A DNA stretch of 64,000 nucleotides, from the NCBI GenBank assembly GCA_030529845.1, contig JAUMWB010000002.1, forward strand, positions 1 through 64,000, written 5' to 3'. The position numbers and the translations under genes were made by a program. The DNA is from Rothia sp. (in: high G+C Gram-positive bacteria) (GTDB lineage: Bacteria > Actinomycetota > Actinomycetes > Actinomycetales > Micrococcaceae). The notes below the pieces were generated by a model. It had not been told where the DNA came from. It did no database searches and saw only the letters and a list, made by a program, of their open reading frames with translations. The first letter of the stretch is position 1. Every line of letters starts with the position of its first letter. Shown here one piece after another: positions 59,201-64,000 of the stretch.

Positions 59201-59359
59201 GTAGCGGTTGAGTCCACGGCCGCTCTGGCTCAGGCCGCTGTAGTGGCAGCCGACCAGGCTCTAGCAGCGGCAGACGAGGCCCAGGCCGAAGCTCAGCGTG
59301 CTGCCCGCGCGGCCCGCGAGGCGCTCAAAGCTATTTCTGAACAGCAGAAGGAGCAGTAG
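56294..59359 (+). CDS. Large MMPL transporter with long coiled-coil insert
   Basis: A 1021-residue RND-superfamily exporter controlled by the TetR gene before it. Helix 1 is AVIGIWALVIALAGGAYASF. The first outer loop contains, at about residues 115-275, a Q/L/D/A-rich array with dozens of short units such as QAQLDAGQ, ELASGEQQ and AQLDQGRS, predicted to be a long antiparallel coiled coil. The two transport halves have LGLAVGIDYTLFILNRHR and LFGLAMDYQLFLVSGMRE. The last 120 residues are cytosolic, Ala/Pro/Glu-rich, ending in an alanine helix (QAEAQRAARAAREALKAI). The coiled coil probably spans towards the outer envelope; a role in drug or lipid export is inferred. Confidence 0.9.
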   Translation: MSEFLYKVGSFAARRAWAVIGIWALVIALAGGAYASFKGELTDSITIPGTEAQLVQEELTDTFNLNLNAGTGSAIVQTEDGSAFTDEQKAAVAGAVAEAEGVEGVDTVNNPFAIAQQLADAQAQLDAGQTELASGEQQMADGQAQLDEAKAQLDSGQAELDSRRAELDSGQQQLDEGYAQLEDAQNQLNEARSRLEGEGAPPEAFGELNGQQAQLDAQRAQLDATAEQLNQGRAQLDEAQAQLDQGRSDYEAGLAQLEESRSQVESGKSTLEQNAALLEMSQSGVAISEDNSTAIVSVTFDAETGSIPAETLEETQQKLNVLADSGLTVTYDQYMQGVETHMNATAEIIGIGIAFIVLFLMLGTLVAAGLPIIMALIGVGTSALAVLSLSSLVEMTSTTPTLGTMLGLAVGIDYTLFILNRHRTNLAKGMGVKESIALATGTSGGAVFFAGATVIIALLGLNVVGIPFLGVMGNAGAFAVAVAVAVATTLSPAVMSLLGERILSKKQRAKIAAGAQAASGDDAQAASIRAEAKRAAADHEEARRGWIGLVLKKPIATVAAVVLALGAVALPVADMRLGLPAGDSQATDSAAYISYTTVADKFGEGQNGPIVVAARLPEGTTEEKAQALQVEVGQDLLAQDGVSAVIPAMISDDNSALLYQVIPGEGPNAESTTNLVHTLRETTVSTDKGEVTFGVTGQTAMAVDIAQNLADVLPLYVALVMGLSLLVLVLVFRSILVPVTATLGFLFSLLAALGATTAVFQWGWASGIFNVSTPGPLLAFLPILAVGILFGLAMDYQLFLVSGMREAYSHGRGAKTSVVVGYHHGARVVTAAALIMAGVFIGFVFSGDPMIASIGFILAVGVLLDAFVVRMTLIPALMHLLGEKAWWLPSWLDRLLPDLDVEGTKLEAQAHEEEAPAAPAASPAPAEARTSDPASPAGVTAAAPAVATAQVPVEAATHAPEYPVNPTQVVAVESTAALAQAAVVAADQALAAADEAQAEAQRAARAAREALKAISEQQKEQ

Positions 59360-59408
59360 CGCGGACGCCGCACCCGGCAGCTCCCGCAAGGCCAGCGGCT
59401 AGAGGCCC

Positions 59409-59474
59409 GAGGCCCGCATTTATTCTGAAAACCCCGCAACTAGTTGCGGATGAATCAGAATAAGTGCGGGCCTC
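59409..59474 (+). terminator. Long nested stem-loop after the MMPL gene
   Basis: Outer arms GAGGCCCGCA..TATTCTGA (59409-59428) and TCAGAATA..TGCGGGCCTC (59455-59474) enclose the perfect palindrome CCGCAACTAGTTGCGG (59434-59449). A T-rich CTCTCTTGGTTT follows. It is probably the terminator of the pump operon, though longer than usual. Confidence 0.65.
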
Positions 59475-59502
59475 TCTTGGTTTAGCGGCCGGGGCTACCC
59501 AG

Positions 59503-59508
59503 TAGACT
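59503..59508 (+). promoter_or_regulatory. -10 box for the asparaginase gene
   Basis: TAGACT seven bases before the ATG at 59516. GGAGGG also lies in the gap, so the message could be leaderless or have a very short leader. Confidence 0.4.
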
Positions 59509-59515
59509 GGAGGGC

Positions 59516-60514
59516 ATGCAGACTTTTACCGCGCAGCAGGCAGCAGAGCTGGCCGTCGTGACCCGTGGCGATTTCACCGAATCGAGGCATGTGGGTTCCC
59601 TGGTGGTACTCGCGCCCGACGGGTCTACCGCCTTGAGCATGGGAAGCCCCGAGGCTCTGGCCTACGCCCGCTCAGCGCTCAAGCCCCTCCAGGCTATTGC
59701 GTCGATGAACGCGGGGGCAGAGCTACAAGGCGCCCAGATTGCCCTGGCTGCCGGTTCTCATACCGGTTCTTTTGATCATATGAAGGTGGCCCAGTCGGTG
59801 CTGGCTGAGGCCGGTCTGACCGCTGAGGCCCTGCTCTGCCCACCGGCCTGGCCGTCCGATGAGCCCAGCTACCACGCCCTGGTGAAAGCCGGGCACGGCA
59901 AACAGCGCCTAGCTTTCAACTGCTCGGGCAAGCATGCGGCTTTTCTCTGGGGCTGTGTAAAGTCGGGCTGGCCGACCGAGAACTACACCGCTCCTGCCCA
60001 CCCGCTCCAGGAGCTGGTGCTTGAGACCATTGAGGAGTTCACGGGAGAAACGCCCCAGCACGTCACCGTCGATGGTTGTGGCGCCCCGGTAGCTGCGACC
60101 TCGTTGATAGGGTTAGCCCGCGCTTACTCCACTCTGGGCGCAGCGGTGGAGAACATCGCAGCTGATGCCCGTGCTGCCACCGTCGCTACCGCTATGGTGG
60201 ACTATCCCGAGTACGTCCACAGCCCTGGCGGTTCCGATACGGTTCTGGCTGAAACTCTTGATGCCGTGGTCAAGCGCGGTGCCGAAGGTGTGCTGGCCAT
60301 CGGGCTGCGCTCGGGCGCGTCGGTAGCGCTAAAGATGCTTGATGGCTCTAACCGTGCCGCTTCTCTGGTCGCTGTGCGTGCGCTCCAGGCGGCAGGTTAT
60401 GTAGAGGCTGAGGTGGCTGACCGGGCGGTTGCTGGAACCACCTTGCCCATCACCGGCGGAGGGCAGCCCGTTGGTTCTCTTGAGCCGGGATCAGCTTTTG
60501 AGGGACTGCTCTAA
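59516..60514 (+). CDS. L-asparaginase, Rhizobium-type (AnsA/II family)
   Basis: A 332-residue amidohydrolase of the serine-lysine type first described in Rhizobium etli, unrelated to E. coli AnsA/AnsB. SALKPLQAI has the Ser-x-x-Lys pair, NCSGKHAAFL is the second catalytic motif, and VDGCGAPVAATSL holds the metal-linked cysteine region. It should convert asparagine to aspartate in the cytosol (no signal peptide). Its stop TAA overlaps the ATG of the next gene by one base, so they are co-translated. Confidence 0.9.
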   Translation: MQTFTAQQAAELAVVTRGDFTESRHVGSLVVLAPDGSTALSMGSPEALAYARSALKPLQAIASMNAGAELQGAQIALAAGSHTGSFDHMKVAQSVLAEAGLTAEALLCPPAWPSDEPSYHALVKAGHGKQRLAFNCSGKHAAFLWGCVKSGWPTENYTAPAHPLQELVLETIEEFTGETPQHVTVDGCGAPVAATSLIGLARAYSTLGAAVENIAADARAATVATAMVDYPEYVHSPGGSDTVLAETLDAVVKRGAEGVLAIGLRSGASVALKMLDGSNRAASLVAVRALQAAGYVEAEVADRAVAGTTLPITGGGQPVGSLEPGSAFEGLL

Positions 60515-60909
60515 TGGCGATTCGCCGCAAGATTTCCGAGGCGGACGGCCTCGCTGCCGTTACTCAGGTACGGCAGGTTTTTGAGGGGGCAGAGAATGAG
60601 GACGCCCGCGCGGCGGCTTTTGCTGCTCTGTCGCGCGGGGTGCGGGCGGCGTCCGTCCGTTTTCTGCTCGAAGAGCTGGCGACCCTTGCCCCTGGCAATT
60701 CGGTGGAGGTGCGGGTGCCGCCTTTTGGGGTGACCCAGTGTATTGCCGGGCCGCGCCATACCCGCGGTACCCCTCCCAATGTGGTTGAAACCGATGCGCT
60801 CACCTGGTGCGCTATCACCCTGGGCTATGCCAGCTGGCAGGAATCAGCGTCCGCTATTTCAGCTTCTGGGCTGCGCGCTGATTTGAGCGACTACCTACCG
60901 CTTCTCTAG
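60514..60909 (+). CDS. SCP2-like sterol carrier family protein
   Basis: A 131-residue cytosolic protein. It corresponds to the actinobacterial 'bacterial SCP orthologue' group: after MAIRRKISEADGLAAV comes the acidic-aliphatic core LEELATLAPGNSVEVRVPPFGVTQCIAGPRHTRGTPPNVVETDALTWCAITLG. The T-P-P-N-V-V-E segment is the most typical part. Function is unknown; the SCP2 fold binds lipids or acyl-CoA. It is coupled to the asparaginase gene and lies upstream of purF, a place often occupied by this gene in Micrococcales (recollection). Confidence 0.8.
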   Translation: MAIRRKISEADGLAAVTQVRQVFEGAENEDARAAAFAALSRGVRAASVRFLLEELATLAPGNSVEVRVPPFGVTQCIAGPRHTRGTPPNVVETDALTWCAITLGYASWQESASAISASGLRADLSDYLPLL

Positions 60910-60964
60910 CTCGGCTTCTTTAGTCCCGCTTTTCCTCTTTTGACTCTTGGTAAGGTTAGTAGTT

Positions 60965-61336
60965 ATGAGCATTCTGTCGAGATTCCGCCGCCCCACTGAA
61001 CCTGCTGCTCCTCTCACCGAGGCAGACAAGCAGGCGGCCCCCGGCCAGCACTTCGCGCCGGCGTCCGCCCCCGACCGCGCCAATCTCACCGTGCGCCGCG
61101 CCCCCTCTCTCCCGGCCTTCGCTATCACCGGCCTGCTCATCGGCCTCGTGGTGGCCTTCGTGGTCACAGCCTTAGGCCCGGAGAACCCCAACTACACCTT
61201 CAATGCGATTTTCGGCGTGATGGCGGTTCTCTTTGGCACCCTGTGCACCGCAGCTGCCATCGTGGTAGCCCTGATTCTCGATAAGCGCTCCACCAAGCAC
61301 ACCACCACCTACCAAGCCGTTAGCAGCCAAGACTAG
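60965..61336 (+). CDS. Small two-helix membrane protein, hypothetical
   Basis: A 123-residue protein starting MSILSRFRRPTEPAAP. A hydrophilic N-terminal part of 50 residues precedes two membrane helices, FAITGLLIGLVVAFVVTALG and FGVMAVLFGTLCTAAAIVVALIL, with a short loop PENPNYTFNAI between. It ends in a basic/Thr tail (DKRSTKHTTTYQAV). It resembles small actinobacterial membrane proteins encoded just before purF, but I assign no function. A TTG 18 bases upstream is in frame; the ATG is preferred. Confidence 0.7.
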   Translation: MSILSRFRRPTEPAAPLTEADKQAAPGQHFAPASAPDRANLTVRRAPSLPAFAITGLLIGLVVAFVVTALGPENPNYTFNAIFGVMAVLFGTLCTAAAIVVALILDKRSTKHTTTYQAVSSQD

Positions 61337-61413
61337 CCAAAGCCCACCCGTGAGAAAAATGCTCACACGGTGGGCTTTACTTATCAGCAGCGCATCGGGC
61401 AGGTACACTTGAT

Positions 61414-63216
61414 ATGTTCGCTCGCTCACGTGCGCCACCTCATGTTGCACAGCGAGATAACCACCCCACGACAAGAGACGGAAAACCTGCTTTGGCTCGT
61501 CCTGACGGAAAACTCTCCTTCGACCTTGACCCTGTTGATCACGACCCTAAAGACGAATGCGGTGTCTTTGGTGTATGGGCTCCCGGCGAAGATATCGCCA
61601 AGCTCACCTACTACGGCCTCTACGCCCTGCAGCACCGCGGCCAGGAGTCAGCCGGTATCGCAACCAGCGACGGCAAACACCTGAACGTTTACAAGGACAT
61701 CGGCCTGGTCTCCCAGGTTTTTGACGAGGTCACCCTCAACTCTATGACCGGCCATATGGCCATCGGCCACTGCCGCTACTCCACCACCGGCGGTAACATC
61801 TGGCAGAACGCCCAGCCGACTCTGGGCGATACTCCCCACGGCACCCTGGCCCTGGCTCATAACGGCAATCTGGTCAATTCGGTAGACCTCTACGACCGCC
61901 TGCTGGCTAAGAACGGCGGCAAGCGCCCCGAACGCGGCGAGCTGGCTCAGGGTAATACGACCGATACTGCCCTGGTCACCGCCCTGCTGAAAGACCACGA
62001 CTTTGACAGCCTTGAAGAGGCTGCCCTCGATTTGCTCCCCACCCTTTCAGGTGCCTTCTGCCTGGTTTTCATGGACGAGCACACCCTTTACGCCGCGCGC
62101 GACCCCCAGGGTGTGCGTCCGCTGGTGCTGGGTCGTCTGGATCGCGGCTGGGTCATCGCCTCAGAAACCGCAGCCCTCGACATCGTCGGCGCGTCATTCG
62201 TGCGCGAGGTTGAGCCCGGCGAGTTCCTCACCATTGACGAGGACGGCCTGCGCTCCCAGCGCTTTGCCGAGGCCAAGCCTGCCGGCTGCGTCTTTGAGTA
62301 CGTCTACCTGGCCCGCCCTGACACCACTATCGCGGGCCGTAGCGTCTACGAGTCCCGTGTGGAGATGGGCCGTCAGCTGGCTCGCGAACATCAGGTTGAG
62401 GCCGATTTGGTCATGCCTACCCCCGAATCTGGCACCCCGGCTGCTATTGGCTACGCTGAGGAGTCCGGCATTCCCTTCGGCAACGGCCTGGTCAAGAACG
62501 CCTACGTGGGCCGCACCTTCATTCAGCCCTCGCAGACCATCCGCCAGCTGGGCATCAGGCTCAAGCTCAACCCTCTGCGCTCCGTGGTCGAGGGCAAGCG
62601 CCTGGTGGTTATTGATGACTCCATTGTTCGCGGTAACACCCAGCGCGCCCTGGTGCGGATGCTGCGTGAGGCAGGCGCTAAAGAGGTACATGTGCGTATC
62701 TCGTCCCCGCCGGTTAAGTGGCCTTGTTTCTACGGTATCGACTTTGCCTCCCGTTCCGAACTGATTGCTAACGGGCTGACCATTGAAGAGATCGGTAAGT
62801 CCCTGGGCGCTGATTCCCTGGGCTTCATCTCGGAAGACGGCATGATTGCCGCAACCGAGCAGCCCCGCGAGCGCCTGTGTACCGCCTGCTTTACTGGCAA
62901 GTACCCTATTGAGCTGCCCAGCGAAGAGCGCCGCGGTAAGTCCATCTTTGATGACTCTAAGGGCGGCCCTCTGGCCGGTACCGCAGCTGAGGTGACGGTG
63001 GAGCGTCCTGTTGCCCATAAGCCTTCTAAGGCTCAGGCTGTGTCGATTGATACCCGCCCCGGCACCGATTCCTTGGAACATAAGTTTGACGGTGCCCAGG
63101 CGTCATCGAGCACCGGCTCCTGTGAGCCTGGCCCCGATTCTGACCTTGAAGATTTAGTCCTTCCCCAAGATACGATTCCTGCCGATTCTACCGGCACTGA
63201 CCGAGAGGCCCGCTAA
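61414..63216 (+). CDS. purF: Amidophosphoribosyltransferase
   Basis: First committed step of purine synthesis: PRPP and glutamine to phosphoribosylamine. The protein is 600 residues. The nucleophile cysteine is C49 in DECGVFGVW; PurF proteins of this class are cut so that it becomes the N-terminus, which here would remove a 48-residue leader. LQHRGQESAGI and the PRPP loop VVIDDSIVRGNTQRA are intact, and CTACFTGKYPIELP is the iron-sulfur-type C-terminal signature. A Ser/Asp/Glu-rich tail of about 80 residues beyond RRGKSIFDD is unusual. TACACT four bases before the ATG supports this start only weakly. Confidence 0.95.
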   Translation: MFARSRAPPHVAQRDNHPTTRDGKPALARPDGKLSFDLDPVDHDPKDECGVFGVWAPGEDIAKLTYYGLYALQHRGQESAGIATSDGKHLNVYKDIGLVSQVFDEVTLNSMTGHMAIGHCRYSTTGGNIWQNAQPTLGDTPHGTLALAHNGNLVNSVDLYDRLLAKNGGKRPERGELAQGNTTDTALVTALLKDHDFDSLEEAALDLLPTLSGAFCLVFMDEHTLYAARDPQGVRPLVLGRLDRGWVIASETAALDIVGASFVREVEPGEFLTIDEDGLRSQRFAEAKPAGCVFEYVYLARPDTTIAGRSVYESRVEMGRQLAREHQVEADLVMPTPESGTPAAIGYAEESGIPFGNGLVKNAYVGRTFIQPSQTIRQLGIRLKLNPLRSVVEGKRLVVIDDSIVRGNTQRALVRMLREAGAKEVHVRISSPPVKWPCFYGIDFASRSELIANGLTIEEIGKSLGADSLGFISEDGMIAATEQPRERLCTACFTGKYPIELPSEERRGKSIFDDSKGGPLAGTAAEVTVERPVAHKPSKAQAVSIDTRPGTDSLEHKFDGAQASSSTGSCEPGPDSDLEDLVLPQDTIPADSTGTDREAR

Positions 63217-64000
63217 ATGAGCGAGAACCAGAACGCAGTTACCTACGCTTCGGCTGGTGTAGATGTTGAGGCGGGCGACCGCGCTGTTGAGCTGATGAAG
63301 GACGCCGTCAAGGCAACCCACGGGGCTGGTGTAGTGGGCGGTGTGGGCGGCTTTGCTGGCCTCTTTGACCTATCTGTGCTCAAGGATTACCGCAAGCCCT
63401 ACCTGGCAACGTCCACCGACGGTGTGGGCACCAAGGTAGCGATTGCCCAGAAGCTCGATATCCACCACACTATCGGCCATGACCTGGTGGGTATGGTGGT
63501 GGATGACATCGTGGTGACCGGTGCCCGCCCCCTCTTTATGACCGACTATATTGCCACTGGCAAGGTGGTGCCTGAGCGTATCGCCGATATTGTGCGAGGC
63601 GTGGCTGAGGGCTGCTCCCTGGCCGGTACTGCCTTGGTGGGTGGCGAGACCGCTGAGCACCCCGGCCTGTTGGCTGAGGATGAATACGATGTGGCAGGTG
63701 CTGCTACCGGCATCGTTGAGGCGGATGAGCTGTTGGGCCCTGACCGCGTGCGCGAGGGCGATGTGCTGATTGCTATGGCTTCAAGCGGTATTCACTCTAA
63801 TGGTTACTCCCTGGTGCGCAAGGTGCTCTCGGTTGCTGGCTGGGAGTATGAGCGTGAGGTTGCCGAGCTGGGCCGTACCCTGGGTGAGGAGCTGCTGGAG
63901 CCGACCCGTATTTACACCGCTGACTGCCTGGATTTGATTGAGGCTTTCCCGGTCAACGGTGAGGACGGGCAGACCGGTTCGGGTGTGCGTGGCTTCTCGC
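63217..64000 (+). CDS. purM: Phosphoribosylformylglycinamidine cyclo-ligase (partial)
   Basis: AIR synthase, ATP-dependent ring closure of FGAM. The gene starts with ATG immediately after the purF stop and runs off the window end, leaving about 261 of an expected 350 or so residues. Seen are [28 protein letters not shown], the phosphate region [38 protein letters not shown] and [11 protein letters not shown], all typical. Direct contact with purF implies one operon. Confidence 0.95.
   Translation, partial: MSENQNAVTYASAGVDVEAGDRAVELMKDAVKATHGAGVVGGVGGFAGLFDLSVLKDYRKPYLATSTDGVGTKVAIAQKLDIHHTIGHDLVGMVVDDIVVTGARPLFMTDYIATGKVVPERIADIVRGVAEGCSLAGTALVGGETAEHPGLLAEDEYDVAGAATGIVEADELLGPDRVREGDVLIAMASSGIHSNGYSLVRKVLSVAGWEYEREVAELGRTLGEELLEPTRIYTADCLDLIEAFPVNGEDGQTGSGVRGFS

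Noticed and set aside
62194..63081. Open frame of 295 codons on minus
   Set aside because: Antisense to purF with no recognisable features or ribosome site.

Overview
The window looks like a high-GC Gram-positive chromosome, most likely Micrococcaceae and closest in character to Rothia (inference from gene content; no search was run). Pointers are a GlxR-type Crp regulator, a topoisomerase I with basic-tailed C-terminal repeats instead of zinc fingers, the actinobacterial helicase/Tad-pilus neighbourhood, a MarP-type protease, a Rhizobium-type asparaginase, and many genes with a -10 box six bases before the start codon, as expected of leaderless mRNAs. There is no phage, insertion sequence, CRISPR array or rRNA. 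The window is almost entirely coding.

Layout. 0.1-6 kb, minus strand: proC, a sugar-phosphate isomerase-like TIM barrel, Ppx/GppA phosphatase and topA. 6-11 kb: two paralogous PPOX flavin/PLP-fold proteins, a large N5-type methyltransferase, a thiamine-binding-type protein, a 46-residue unannotated small protein, a GyrI-like protein and the tRNA hydroxylase TrhO. 11-18 kb: an MrfA-type helicase facing a compact Tad pilus cluster (tadA-tadB-tadC-pilin-TadE-Rv3654c-like), with stem-loops around the pilin gene. 18-21.3 kb: a stand-alone family A polymerase, a CoA-type NUDIX hydrolase and endonuclease III.

21.5-25.8 kb is the most accessory-looking region. It is a four-gene, tightly spaced plus-strand operon: a secreted single-domain beta/gamma-crystallin with two intact calcium-binding motifs, a cysteine-paired lipoprotein, a membrane-anchored adaptor with a peptidoglycan-binding domain, and a fused MacB-type ABC transporter. 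The first two genes are visibly more A/T-rich than their surroundings. This is the best candidate here for an undescribed system.

26-41 kb: acetyl-CoA synthetase, aroQ, a wrecked amino-acid permease, marP, glxR, a BNR-like membrane protein, a NUDIX hydrolase, RidA, a DUF4177 protein, ponA, a metallophosphoesterase and a heterodimeric ABC exporter whose two ATP sites are predicted to be one canonical and one degenerate. tRNA-Pro(CGG) follows at 41 kb. 41-46.6 kb: an FMN reductase with a palindromic operator in its promoter, an MMPL/DUF418 operon and a CPA2 antiporter.

46.7-53 kb is a complete L-lactate module: lutABC divergent from lldP, then an FadR-type regulator. GGTNNNACC palindromes lie in the divergent promoter region. 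53-64 kb holds purine genes split in two groups (purD, purC on minus; purF, purM on plus), flanking a TetR regulator with tandem operators and its coiled-coil MMPL pump, an asparaginase and an SCP2-like protein. A dispersed palindromic repeat of about 105 bp occurs twice, at 1.04 kb and 52.08 kb, with arm changes that preserve pairing.
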